Shown piece after piece: positions 22,301 through 33,800 of a stretch of DNA of 64,000 bases. How positions within the stretch are numbered: position 1 is the first letter of the stretch; every line of letters begins with the position of its first letter. The translations under genes were made by a program, and so were the position numbers. Origin of the DNA: Xiphydria camelus (Eukaryota > Arthropoda > Insecta > Hymenoptera > Xiphydriidae); contig OY783192.1 in NCBI GenBank assembly GCA_963678675.1, forward strand, positions 15,422,424 to 15,486,423, in the 5' to 3' direction. A model generated the notes under the pieces. The model did no database searches. It worked only from the letters and a program-made list of their open reading frames with translations, and was not told the origin of the DNA.

Positions 22301-23636
22301 TTCTAAACACAAAAATAGCCGTAGCGCCTAAACTAAAATAGCTAGAAAAAAAAGTCATAAAGCAAAGATTAGAATGTTATTATCTACAACTTTTATTAAG
22401 GTCATTTTGTCGAAAAAAAAAAAATAATAAAATAATAAAAAAGGCTTTTCACACTAAAAACTCACACTACCCTCGTCGATTTGTTTGCGGCATAGGTAAA
22501 AATGGATAAGTGCCTTGGACTAAGTGATTAGGTACCAACTAAACGCTAATACTTTATCGTATCACCTGACCCAAATTTCAGTCACTAAAAGTTCGGAATA
22601 GATTTCAATTTTATTTATTCTATAATAGAAAAATTGCTAATTTATCATTATATGTATCTTACTCCACTCAATTTGAAAAATGCTGTAACGATTATTAAAA
22701 ACGCAATTATCAAAGAATGAAATATATTATATATTTATTACCAATGTCATCATAATAAAGTTAGTAAAGTTTTTGAGGCGATGCTATCAACATTAAAATA
22801 TATAAATTATACAATATTTCTTGCTAGGGTAGTGATTAGGTACCTTAGTTGGGGCCAGATTGGGGTGCCCAACGTAGCCCCAACTAGTACCTTAGTTGGG
22901 GCCTGATTGGGCTGCCCAACGTAGCCCCAACTAAACGCTAATACTACATCGTATCACCTGACCCAAATTCCAGTCACTAAAAGTTCGGAATAAGTTCTAA
23001 ATGTCCAGATTTATTTTTACTTCCGGTACATAAATAAAACAAACAATTATATCTATTGGATTTATTATATTTTATTCAAATTGGGCCGCCCAATTGGGGC
23101 CTAATTGGCGCCCAATTACTGATTGGACCAACTTGGGCAGATTTCCACACGGGTAGTTAGCTGTGCGCTGAGCAGTACCCACTCGCCGGTTATTTTGTGA
23201 TTGTGTATTTGTGATATTTAACCGTACGGGTTGCGACGGCCCTGCCACTCTCTCCCCACTACACTAAGGTGTCACGCTTGACTCTGCCCCGCGCAGTGGT
23301 GGGGAACCGAGCATTGTCGTCAGAGGGTTATTAAGAAATTCAAATGCGTTGAAGTCCATTACACGATCCGCAACAAGCATCAGACGGTATTTACCTTCAG
23401 ACTTGTGAATATCAGAAAAATGTTCAAAATGTATAACGACGAAACCCAAGACGAAAATTTAAAAGTAATAGAGAACTTTTTTCGAACGATTTTTAACAAA
23501 ACATTTAATTTGGGATTCGGTACTCCTGGAACAGATGTTTGTACTACTTGCCTTTCTCCCAGTGAACAAATAAAAACCGAAACTAACAAGGCCAGAAAAA
23601 CAAAACATATTATTGAAAAATGTATTTATACTTTAA

Positions 23637-23720
23637 CACGTTGGCTGCGTTACAGGTCCCCGGAGACCCGTATAGCACAGAGAAGAAAAGGTACGCGTTT
23701 TGAGTCACGCAGCCAACGTG
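23637..23720. mobile_element. 84-bp piggyBac-type MITE
   Basis: Ends CACGTTGGCTGCGT and its complement, flanked by TTAA on both sides (23633-23636, 23721-23724), the piggyBac target. Removing it with one TTAA rejoins the interrupted transposase frame as YTLRVKAFYSLLRE, confirming the borders. Confidence 0.85.
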
Positions 23721-24374
23721 TTAAGGGTAAAGGCATTTTATTCACTGCTTAGAGAGAGACCGAAGATAATATCCTTACTCTGAGTTTTGACTGCCAGAAA
23801 AACCAAGTTTTCCCGAAGGTCCCAGAACAGTCTGCTTATTAGGGTAAGGTGGGGTAAGATGACGAACGGGGCAAGATGACGAATTCGTTATTTACAAAAA
23901 CCGAGAGAAGATTTCTGCAAAGCAAACTGGCTATGACAACCTTCCTAGGGCGTAACTATACCATACGAACATAAATGGCACCAGTATTAATTTAGCCGGG
24001 ATTACAGAATCGAGCGTGTTTTAACCTATACTTCTATAAAATCGTTCTCAATCAAAATAAGGATTTACAAAAAAACAAAGATAAGAATTTTACTGGTAAA
24101 TAGCTAATTATATTAAGTAGGATTAGTATAAGTAGAGTAAAATTAAACTTCGACATAAAAACATGTGTTTCTATTAAAAAATTAATTTTCTTTAAAATCC
24201 TACTTGTGGGGGCAAGTTGACGGGGGTAAGATGACGAATTCGTCATCTTGCCCCGTATTTTATAAATATTATTTCATGAAAGAAGATAACGTCTGTAAAT
24301 TAAAATGAAATGAGAGAAATCAATAGCTAGCCACTAAATTCTCTCAATTCATTAATTTTATAAATTGTTTGCAG

Positions 24375-25846
24375 ATGGTAAGAAATTATAAGAAAAAAAG
24401 CAATCGTCGGTCTTGGTCGAAATACAATTTAATCGCTGCCATCCATGCTGTTCTGGAAGAAAATATGACAGTGAATAATGCCAGTGGACTCTTTGAAATA
24501 CATACTAGAACCTACCCTTCGTAGGTTGATTGAAATTAGACCCTTTCCAAAATATGATCGCCTTCTATAAAAAACTAAGAGAAAGAAACAAAATGCTTCT
24601 ATACTAACTGCTACTCTAAACAAAGAAGAACTAAAACAGAAAGAAAGAGAACAAAATAGCAAAGATGTTAAGAAAGCAAAAACAGTTGACAGAGTCAAAA
24701 AGGACGCGTTTCAGAAATCTTCGACTAGATTGTTAATTAATTCTGCTAAAAACAAAGACATTTCATGTCCAGGATGTGAAGAAGCATAGGGGAGAGTTGC
24801 CTAAATTGTACCACATTTTGGTTTTTGGTTGTTACCTGCTACCAGCCATTGCGTATGCTAATATGTATGTGTTTTTTGAATCCTTTAGTTATTTATTTAT
24901 CATGTTCTGCCATAATATTAACAAAATATTTTGTCAAATTTATAAATAAGAGGATTTTCTAAAGTTCTGCAAGTGGTACGATTTAGGATCCTATTGTAAG
25001 TGCTTAAATCGTACCACAGGTTTCCCAAATCGTACCTTTGTGGTTTGAAATGTGAATATGCTTGATTATAGCTTAAAAACGCAATGATGTTAGAAAAAAT
25101 TTTATTAGGTTTACATAAAAGTATCAAAACAGCCTAATCTACCTTACAGTCTACACAACAAAAAATTTCTGTTCCGGTTTTACACCTGCATAGGTTTCAT
25201 GAACCCATATGCTGCAACGTAGACATCGAATCATGTCCTCGACTGAGATCAATTCACATATGTTACAAAACCATTCATCTGGTGTCATTGCAATGACAAC
25301 CTCATCAGGCTGGGCCGAGGTTGAGTAAGTACGATATAGGAAACTAAAAGAGATACGATTTAGGCAACCCGGTTTTTAAGAAAGAAAACATTATTCTTAA
25401 CCTTAAATTTAAATCTCTTCTTTGTTTTAGCAATACATTTGAACACTAAATTATTTGTATTTTCAATATATTATCATCAAAACTGTGAATTCGTACCTTA
25501 TTAGCTAATATATCCTTACGTGTGGCCTCCAGAAACTATATCAACAACCTATGAAATCGAAAAAGCTCGGTATAATGGGAGCACGTTGTCACAAGCGTAA
25601 ATAACTTTTTCCCGCCACTCTAAGGCAAGCAAATAGTTCAAGTAGCCGCTATTAGAGGGCTACATCTACCCGTTTTCACTTAGAAAATTAAGTGGTACGA
25701 TTTAGAGCAGTACGATATCGGAAACTCTCCCCTACTATGAGCCCCCATCCGAAGACTGGATAAAGCGTAAATTGTGCGAATCGTGGTGGCATGAAGCCTG
25801 CACTAGATGCGAAAAGCATGGCCCATTTAAATGTGACGTTTGTGTA
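24375..25846 (+). pseudogene. Pogo/Tigger-type transposase remnant
   Basis: Starts MVRNYKKKSNRRSWSKYN at 24375, the psq-type helix-turn-helix of insect pogo transposases that binds the element ends. The DDE catalytic centre is missing: after about 50 residues the frame jumps to a Lys-rich C-terminal linker (24590-24770) and then to a zinc-binding tail. That tail is split by the nested element: CPGCEEA before it and EPPSEDWIKRKLCESWWHEAC then CDVCV after it. Removing the nested element with one TA joins the two parts in frame (EAYYEPP). With no catalytic domain, this copy could only have moved in trans. Confidence 0.7.
24789..25732. mobile_element. Nested TA-flanked element with GTACCA repeats
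   Basis: Ends GGGGAGAGTTGCC and GGGGAGAGTTTCC (complement), TA on both sides (24787-24788, 25733-25734). Subterminal phrase AAATCGTACCA or its complement TGGTACGATTTA recurs near 24805, 24973, 25007, 25029, 25356 and 25692. No transposase. The reading frame of the host pogo tail is restored on its removal. Confidence 0.85.
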
Positions 25847-26741
25847 TAGGCGTCATCTTGTTTGCAAATAATAGTCGAATCATGTATCTTTAATAATATA
25901 CTCCTTCATTTAAAATAAAACTATTGTGTTATTTTTTTAGGCTGTTTTCGCTTAACCTCGTCAACTTGCCCCACCTTCCCCTATAGCTGACAACTTTACA
26001 TCTATAACTTGTGTTTTGTACAAGGAAGTTGAAGGGATAAACAGCCGAAGGATAAAGTTTTTATGTACACGTGGACAGAAAATGAATACCGAAAAAGTTC
26101 CAACGAAATCGCCTCTGCCCTTTATCATAGACTTACCACCACAGATTTTACGTTAATAGAAACTTTGCGAACTATTGAACTGATATACTCCGTACCAGGT
26201 CATTCATTTTTGCCAAGTGATCGGGTATTTGGCAGAATAGAGCAAGTCTTGAAAAGAAAGGAGGTTATTGCCAACCCAGAAGAATACAGAAAAGTTTTTA
26301 AACGCTTCGGAACTGTCATTGAATTAAGTAAAGGCGTTGAAGTTGCCGACTGGAAGACAGGGACGTATGAAGTCGTTAAAAGTACAGGAAAATGGCACTT
26401 TAAATTCAATGTGTTGCTAAGCGCTTTATACTGACAAGATCTGTCACCAACGGTTCGAGGGGAGCTTCATTATCGTAATGATGCAGGAATTGCTAAGAAC
26501 ATTTGCAAACCTTGCAAAAATATAAAGAACATCAACTCTAACATAATAGAAAAGGGCGTTCCTGTTACAACTGCAAAACTAAGAGACGTTGAGAAACTGT
26601 TGATCAAACATTACGGTAATTGGTGGCAAACGCTGGAGGTACTAGAATTTTTCAAAAAGGTTTTGGCCACTGCAAGACGCACTGAAGATGCTGAAGGCAA
26701 TGAAACTGGGTGTGCTGAAATAGAAGACCTGATTATTTAAT

Positions 26742-27140
26742 TATGTACCATTTTAAGTTAGCTACGTCAACCTACCTGACTACATTAACCTACCACTGTA
26801 TTCTAAGGAAAATAAATATTTATTTCGGGGTTGATCGCACTGTATCTTTACTCTATTTCTTATAAAACGCCAAAAAAAGTTAGTTTCAAAACCCGTAATT
26901 TTGTTAACTAAGTTGCAAAACCGGAGATTTCAAAATGTTACTTGCAAAACTGGCAATCTCCAATTTTTAATCCCATAATACTCAAAATTTATTGCAAATT
27001 CTGGTTTCTGCATTGATATTAAATCAAGTTATATGGATACAACTGAAGTATATCAAGTACAGACGGTACAGTTTCGGCTATCTTACAATACCAATCATCA
27101 CCAATTGAGTGCTCCTATTTTTTCTGATATGATTAGATAT
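26742..27140. other. Spacer with TTGCAAAACCGG words
   Basis: No gene. Two degenerate copies of the TTGCAAAAC.GG phrase seen at 20.4-20.6 kb lie at 26909-26965, in the same orientation, so they are not simple terminal inverted repeats. Confidence 0.4.
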
Positions 27141-30128
27141 CGATAGTTAAGTGGTGATACCTCGTAAATACGTTTTGACCAACTTTACAGGAGAAGCATA
27201 AAACTGTTTTTAAAATTATAGATGGATCATATTAATGAAATTGGGCCATTATGGTTCTAATTACCATATTCAACACATTTTCTTATAGTTTCGAGCCAAC
27301 TGTATAACTTCTGACTTTTTTTTATTGCACATATGAGAAACCACATGTATGTAAACAGTAAGAAATAGTAGAACGTGATATCATTTAGCTAAATTACCAG
27401 GAAGAAGTGAAAAGGAATTCAACAAAAAAAACACTATAATATAAAAACAATAACACTTCTGAACCAATATTTTTTTCCCAGGTCTAATAGATGTGTATTT
27501 TTGGTTCTTAGAATAATCTTTTATGAAATCATAGCGAATATTTTTAACTATATACGGCTCTTTTCGTCTAGCTTCGCGTGTTATTCTGATATAGTCACTG
27601 GGTAAAAATATTGACTTGTTTTTGAGGTTGCGTTCAATTAGGGCATGTACCGAGTCAGCCTCAATCTGCGTATGGCCCTTCTCTAGAAATGTTTGGTAGA
27701 TGGGTATATTTTTGTAGACACTCAAACTTACAGAGTATTCGACAACACTGAATTTTTGTTCTTATAACAGCATCCATCGCTCCATATTATGATAGGGTGT
27801 GACAGGTTATCTAAGTTTAGAATGTAGTCCACTATGCAGGAAGCGAATGTATTAGCAGTTAGGTCAGCTTCTGTTTCGGAAAAACAATATCAACAACATT
27901 TGTGCGTATTAACGACAAAAATTGTGAAATTATGGCATGTGTGCTAACTTGTAATACAATGCAGATGCATTCAAATAGCCCTACAAACTTTGACAGCTTG
28001 ATCATCTTGAGTCAATACAATTTCTTGACCCTGTTCTCGCAGTAACTTGTCATTGTTCTTTTCTTCCCTTGCCAGCTGCTTCTTATCTATGTGTTCCCGG
28101 TAAGTGTTTTCATCGATATTTTTGTTTCAAATCCACAGCAGATATCACATTTATCCTTCTTAGGTTGTTGGAATGAGATATTTTATTCCTTAATGATACG
28201 ATCAAATGTGTATCTACAGACAGGTTTTAGGTTGGATATTTTTCTCTACAAACCCTTGAAAATTCTCAATAAACTGGTGACATTGAATCTCCATAGATTG
28301 GCTCGATGTACATTTTATTAGTAGAGTGTCTACAATAGTGAGAAAGAAGCTTTGCTAATGAATCCAAGAAGTCTATGAGATATTGCTTTGTGAGATCAAC
28401 ATTTTTTGTTTCTTTTCTTCTTGTTTCACGCCTAGATGTGTTCACAACCTCTTGAGAAGAATGCATACCAGAGTAGGAGTGAGAAGCCCAATTAGTGACA
28501 GTCCATTCCTTTAAATCAAAGGTCGATAGAAAAAATTTCTTACAAACTGGTAGAATCTGCCCATCTAAAGTTTTCACTGTGTACTTTAGACTTCCAGTTC
28601 GCCTCGATGTTTCTCCAGAAACCTTGGCCGACCTGGTTATATGAGACTTTATTACTAGAGATGAAATATAAATCTTTTTTTTGGTCCTAACTCACATCTA
28701 ACCAACATTTTCGAAAAAGCTCCTTTCGATCTACCTCGGGAATTGCATAACATTTTCTAGTGTTTGATTTTAAACATAGCTTTGATTCACACCTTGGGCC
28801 CATTTTTCTCTCTTTCCTTTCGGTTCCTCGATTGGCTGGTTGATTTCTTGGTCTACTCCATCCTATGTAAGTTTTTCCCTGCTGTCTCAACTTTTTGTTT
28901 TTATTGTCATTCCAATTTTCCTCTGTTGGTAAGCGTTTCCTCCTTTTGGGCCCTTCATCATCCGCAGAATATTCTGAGTCACTTTGCTCTGAACCGCTAG
29001 AAGGAAGATATTCATCATTTTGATCCCTGTTACTATTAGGCTATTAGGCTTTTCAGAATCTTCATTTTCTAACTGTAAGTCTGGAAATATGATCCCAGGT
29101 TGTTCGAGCATTGTGCTTTCTTCAGCTAGAAAGCTAGAAGTGGGTTATCAATCAGCTCCTCATGGTGATCATTATTTTTTAAGGAATACCTCAGGTACCT
29201 CAGGAATTTTTTCTATATCGGCATAATCCGTGGACTCACTTTGGGATGCATGTTGAATCACAATTATTTTGCCATTCGACGGTTGTTCGTTAAAAATAAT
29301 ATTATCAATTTTTTGTCCCGGGTCATCATACCAATCAGAATCATCCAAATTAATTGGTAAATTGAGTGACTTATTTGGTGGATCGTCATGAATGAGGTTC
29401 CGAGTGAGGTTCGTTGTTTCAGTACTAACGGTTTTTAAATTTGCGAAAATCTTTTGGGTTCTTGTCGAGTAGAACGGAGTTACTGAACTCATTTCCATCA
29501 GCTTACTTCTATAAAAAAAACTAATTCTATTAATAGATCCATACTTACTTTTGTTTATTATTATTTTAAAGAAAAACACGCTTCAGAATTCTACTTTACT
29601 ATTCTAAATTTCTGATAAGAAGCCATCTCAAAGGGTTATCCCTATAGAAGTATCAAGTGACACCACGTATCTACACTGTATACCCAAAACTTTTTAGAAG
29701 TGATAACCCGTATCAGAATCCTAACAAAATAATCCATATTAATCAAAACTAATTAGAATAAAAACTTCAATACAACATGCAGAAAGGATCAGCGAAACAA
29801 TGTTCATGCTTTTTTTTAAATATAAACTGCATTATTTTGTCAGAAATATCTCAAAAATGTTGCAACTTACCGGTTAACCTCTCTCCACCACAAAACACAC
29901 TACTGGGATAACACAGTATGATGAGAGATACGAGTTCACACATTTGACGTTCGACGGTTTTCTACTAGTCACTACCAGGACGTTTTTCTACTTTGTCTCA
30001 CACTCGTTCACATATATACATACGAGATATCACCAGAAATGTGCAGAATTTTTTTCTGCCAATTTTGATGCTAATAACTCAATTTCGCTAAAATGTGTAG
30101 TTACGGAGGTATCACCACTTAACCGTCG
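27141..30128 (-). mobile_element. DNA transposon with ATAT duplication and 30-bp inverted ends
   Basis: Left end CGATAGTTAAGTGGTGATACC (27141) pairs with the complement of the right end (30098-30128), differing at a few positions. ATAT flanks both (27137-27140, 30129-30132), a 4-bp candidate duplication. It carries one minus-strand transposase pseudogene. A 4-bp duplication is typical of Sola elements; the assignment is tentative. Confidence 0.75.
27381..29500 (-). pseudogene. Second unclassified insect DDE-type transposase
   Basis: Minus strand, N to C: MEMSSVTPFYSTRTQKIF (from 29493), an acidic segment ending EIPEVPEVF, LPSSGSEQSDSEYS (29015), a Cys block MGPRCESKLCLKSNTRKC near 28790, VCKKFFLSTFDLKEWTV (28540), LSHYCRHSTNKMYIEP (28320), then GHTQIEADSVHALIERN and FLPSDYIRITREARRKEPYIV (27670-27550). 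These blocks are a second branch of the family seen at 20.7-26.7 kb (shared Cys cluster, VCK..FL..L, FLPSD). Frames change at several points and stops occur, so it is not functional. A middle part between 28260 and 27725 is poorly preserved. Confidence 0.6.
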
Positions 30129-30176
30129 ATATGCTTGGTTTGCGTCAAAACTCACATTTTTTAATGTTAATGAGGT

Positions 30177-30330
30177 TTGTTTCCCCTTGACTTGCAAAAG
30201 AGAAATGTGAATGTTCAAATGTGTCTTTTATTAAAATGTTCTTGGTGCAAAGAAAATGTTTGCTTTGCATGTTTTCATGATAAGTATCACCCAAGAAATT
30301 GTAAACATAGTGCACCAGTCTCCATCCGAG
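30177..30330 (+). pseudogene. Cys-rich C-terminal transposase fragment
   Basis: The frame encodes LLKCSWCKENVCFACFHDKYHPRNC then a basic tail and stop. CXXC..CXXC..YH tails of this kind end piggyBac-like and some pogo-like transposases. Only about 45 residues are seen and nothing upstream supports a parent element, so the call is weak. Confidence 0.25.
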
Positions 30331-30369
30331 TAAGAAACCGACAAAAGCGATTAAATATTTTTGTATAAT

Positions 30370-30655
30370 TAGTATAAGTATAAATAATAAATTATAGTTG
30401 AATATAAAAAACACGTTTTTCCTTCGATAATTAAATTATAGAAATAAATTATAGAAGAAATTATAGATATATTATAGAAATAAAAATAAATAAAAAAACA
30501 TTTAGTACTAGAAAATATCTTTCGTTTTAATGATTTTTCCCATTTTCACTTCCTCTTTAAAATTGATTTTTTCAGCATATTTTTTATATCTGCAATAGAA
30601 ATTACTATTTCACAATAAATAAGTTGAACAAAAATGAAAAAAAATTTGTTTAACT
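30370..30655. other. AT-rich spacer
   Basis: No gene supported; AT-rich with short direct repeats of ATTATAGAAATAAA. Confidence 0.4.
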
Positions 30656-30735
30656 GCCCGCAGCAAGAATCGAACACGCGAGCCCACCGCTTGGTCCTTT
30701 AACCACTGCGTCACTACGCCGCTGTGGAAACTGCC
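30656..30735 (-). ncRNA. tRNA-like sequence, probably a SINE head
   Basis: On the minus strand it reads GCGGCGTAGTGACGCAGTGG (A-box-like) and GTGTTCGATTCTTGC with an exact GTTCGATTC B box. The acceptor and T stems pair poorly and no convincing anticodon arm forms, so a tRNA-derived SINE or tRNA pseudogene is more likely than a working tRNA. Confidence 0.45.
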
Positions 30736-30761
30736 GCTTAATACCAGACCACTATCGTCTT

Positions 30762-30864
30762 ACAATTATCTGCGGTCCGAGTTTAATTGGGGAATATGAC
30801 GTCGTAGTTCGACATGCAGTTTAATTTTGTCTATAATAAAATATTTATTATTATTATATTAGAT
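30762..30864 (-). repeat. Helentron 3'-terminal segment
   Basis: ACAATTATCTGCGGTCCGAG through TATTATTATATTAGAT matches the 3' ends of the non-autonomous copies at 33.4, 35.3 and 44.2 kb. It lies just downstream (minus orientation) of the autonomous Helentron frame and is probably its own 3' terminus. Confidence 0.7.
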
Positions 30865-30881
30865 CGTGTCCTCTTTACAAT

Positions 30882-33800
30882 TTATTTCTCTTCAATTTCT
30901 TTTATACAAGTGATTATTGGTTTGTGATAGCTAAAATAAGATACATAAATTTCTGATTTTATTTTTTCTATGAACCGCAAGAACACAGCGTCTATTGTTG
31001 TTTTTGAATTTGTAGTCGAAATATTTCTATTTGTATTTATTTTCAAATTTAATTTTTCTTCTAAGAAGGAAATAAGTGGTTGTGCATCGTCCGATGAGAA
31101 ATCCGTATTGAAGTCACCTCCTAATATCATTGGCATCTTGTCGAGATCTTCACCAAGTTCTGCAGCTCCTACCGGAGTATATGGTAGTAGAATGAAGAGA
31201 GTGTAGGAATTTTATAATATCCTTTATCTGTTGGTTGGGCGATATATAAACAGCGACTGAGAGTACTTTCTGTCCGTTAGTTAATATGCATTCTGCTGCA
31301 CATAAGTCTCCAACTGATCTTGAAGCCACTGATAGACCTGTCGTTTGGCGATATTCAACTTCCATGTGTGGTGTCGTTATATAACATGTATTTTGCTTCT
31401 GATATATTGCTACACCACCAGCTCGTTAACCTTCTCGTTTGAATTGAACACGACAATCAAAATTTGGAATAGAAATATTTTCGTTGTTTCCTATCCATGT
31501 TTCAGTGAGCATGAGGAAAGTACATTCCTGTGTCACAGCATCAGTCAGGTCGTTATTATGTGCCCTCAAGCTTTGACAATTAAATATAAGAAACGATACC
31601 GATTGTTTTGCACGCAAGAATTCAAGAATCGTATCTTGATATGTTCGTAACGTCCTTCCTGCAAGTCGAGCAAATTCATTTTTAAGCGGAAGCAATGATC
31701 GTGGCGTTCTTCTTCCATGATAGAAAGTCCGGTTGTCATCTGAGGTTACAATGAATAATCCTTCGAGACTTGTCACTCTTGAAAGAGCAACATAGACGAG
31801 TTGTTGATCGTGTGTTTTATCATAGGAATAAACAATTTGGTTGAAAGTGCCTCCTTGGGATTTGTGAATCGTTATAGCACAAGCTGGAATTAAAGGGAAA
31901 TGATTCCGTTTCGCACTAGTAGTTCGATTTTTATCGAGATAAATAGTCGAGTTCTTCCCTGGCAATTGGAACTAAATTCTTTGCTATTCCGTTTCTTTGG
32001 ACATATCTAGCAGAACGTCTCATTGCTTTTTGTCCAATTTTGCAGTTATTGGGAAAACGCAACCACAAACGACGCACTTTATTGTTTTCCTTAATTTCAT
32101 CATTATCACTAGATTCTTCATGTTGATCATTACTAAAGTATTCTATGAACTCCAAGTGACCAATAGCACCATTGGCGAGGCCGTCTGATACGTCAATATT
32201 TGCTGTTATCATATAAGGTCGGTCTGTAACGAGTGTGAGTTCGTATGGTAGGCCTCTAGTGTCCAACACGACTTTTTTGTGCAGTTGTTGTCGCATGTGT
32301 GCCAAATGCTCGCCATTTCTCTGGCCAATATACGTCTTTTGCGATCGATGTTACTTTATTTGCGACCGTCTCAAGTACTCGTTTGTTATACTGCTCAACA
32401 TCATGATTTCTGAAAAACAGTCGCATGCCGTTGGGACATTGTTCATTCGCCTTCTCTTCGTTGAAAAACCGCGATTCAATCAAGTCCAATTCAACATTAT
32501 TTAATATATCTCCGTTCCCTATTTTTGTCAGCAAACACGAAAATTCAACATTTGTCTGACGCATAACTTCGTTGAGTTCATAAAAATTCAAACTCCGCCA
32601 CAATGACGGTCCGGCCATGCTGGTTTTGGTTTGTTTGTAGATAGGCGTCGCGCGTACTGCTGGAAGTTGTAGCAAATCGCCAATGAAGAAAATGTCTTTG
32701 CCACCGAAGGAAGAATCAATCGCTGTAATTTGTTTTAAACGAGAATCGATTTTTTCGATTAATTCTGCTGATATCATGCTGACCTCATCAATTAAAATGC
32801 ATTCAACGTATTTGAAGAGACTACGAAATTGTTGTGCTACTTCAAACGATAGTGGTTGTGGTCGCCCTATAGTTATTGATGTGTAAACATCTATGCTATG
32901 GCTCTGCGGTACGACCTTCCTGGGAAATTGAGCGTCAGACGTAAGTCATGTAGATGTGACTGCGTCAGTGTGTGTGTGGCGCTTCTGCGCATACTATTCG
33001 CGCAAGCTGGATTATCTCAACGGGAAAACATTTCCGAGATTTTCCCTTGGCTACCCAGTGGTCGTATTGGATTTGACCTTGACCGTGACCTTTAAGGTAA
33101 TATCAAATGCCTTCCTAAACCGTTCATACGATTGCGATGAAACTTTGGGGAATGGTTGGACGCATGCCCGCGAAGGTTTCTGAGTTAGTAAATCTTATAC
33201 AGGGTGTTCAAAAAGTACCGGTACGGATGATTATTATGCCTTCCTAAACCGTTCATCCGATTGCGATGAAAATTTGGGGAACAGTTGGACGCATATCCGC
33301 GAAGGTTTCTGAGTTAGTAAATCTTATACAGGGTGTTCAAAAATAATAATAAATATTTTATTATAGAAAAAATTAAACTTCTTTATGTCGAACTACGACG
33401 TCATATTCCCCAATTAAACTCGGACCGCAGATAATTGTATTTTCAAAGCAGTATGAATCGTGGTACCTTCGATGGCTACAGCTACTTTCCCTGTAGATGC
33501 ACATGTTACATATGCATTGCAATAACCATCTGTATGGCAAAATCGATTATATACTTCTCTCGGTAAATTAATCACGAATGTTTTTCCGCAGCCAGCAGGT
33601 CCCGTAAGAAAGATTTGCAAAGGTTCATCAGTATCCGTGTTCAAAATATGTGAAATAACATGGAACAAGAGACCCTTTTGGCGATAATTCGTTGAGCGCA
33701 TGAGACGATTGAAATCGTCGTGAAAAAACGGGATAACATTATGAATAAAGACTATTCATAATGTTATCCCGTTTTTTTGCAATAGGACCGAGACGATTTA

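Larger units (their letters stand above)
21519..23153. mobile_element. TA-flanked non-autonomous element with TTGGGC repeats
   Basis: Inverted ends CCCGTGTGGAAAT (21519) and its complement (ending 23153), flanked by TA on both sides. Subterminal zones are arrays of CCCAATTGGG-like palindromes (21537-21700, 22850-22930 and 23080-23135). An internal phrase CTAAACGCTAATAC..ATCGTATCACCTGACCCAAAT is duplicated at about 22535 and 22925. No transposase frame is present. It lies within a larger insert between transposase blocks at 21355 and 23300. Confidence 0.8.
23842..25981 (+). mobile_element. Pogo-like element, internally deleted, carrying a nested element
   Basis: Inverted ends GGGTAAGGTGGGGTAAG (23842) and GGGGAAGGTGGGGCAAG (complement, ending 25981), flanked by TA. 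Subterminal GCAAGATGACGAATTCGTC palindromes lie near 23870 and 24235. It contains a broken pogo-type transposase and a second TA-flanked element at 24789-25732. It interrupts the transposase pseudogene between KVPEQSAY and QLYIYNLC. Confidence 0.85.
20733..26741 (+). pseudogene. Unclassified insect DDE-type transposase, broken by four inserts
   Basis: Reading across inserts gives one protein: MDSEGEQVSPSKARKRKRR at 20733, an intron from about 20827 to 20935, then PPGFPTCGHCTKSYRC and VCQASFLKILHITK to ERRGGDR.. (21340), VIKKFKCVEVHY and NIRKMF (23310-23430), FGTPGTDVCTTC (23520), FDCQKNQVFPKVPEQ (23790), MYTWTENEYRKSSNEIASAL (26063), YSVPGHSFLPSDRVFGRIEQ (26190) and KLLIKHYGNWW to a stop near 26741. 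These blocks recur in a large insect family of uncharacterised proteins with an N-terminal Cys cluster, probably transposases. Frameshifts lie near 21250, 23375, 23400 and 23780, with TGA codons near 25990 and 26025. Family placement (perhaps Sola-like) is tentative. Confidence 0.6.

Noticed and set aside
26909..26975. TTGCAAAACCGG words as terminal inverted repeats of the 20.7-26.7 kb transposase
   Set aside because: The left and right copies are in the same orientation, so they do not form inverted ends.
30656..30735. Functional tRNA gene
   Set aside because: A and B boxes are present but acceptor and T stems do not pair well and no anticodon loop is convincing.
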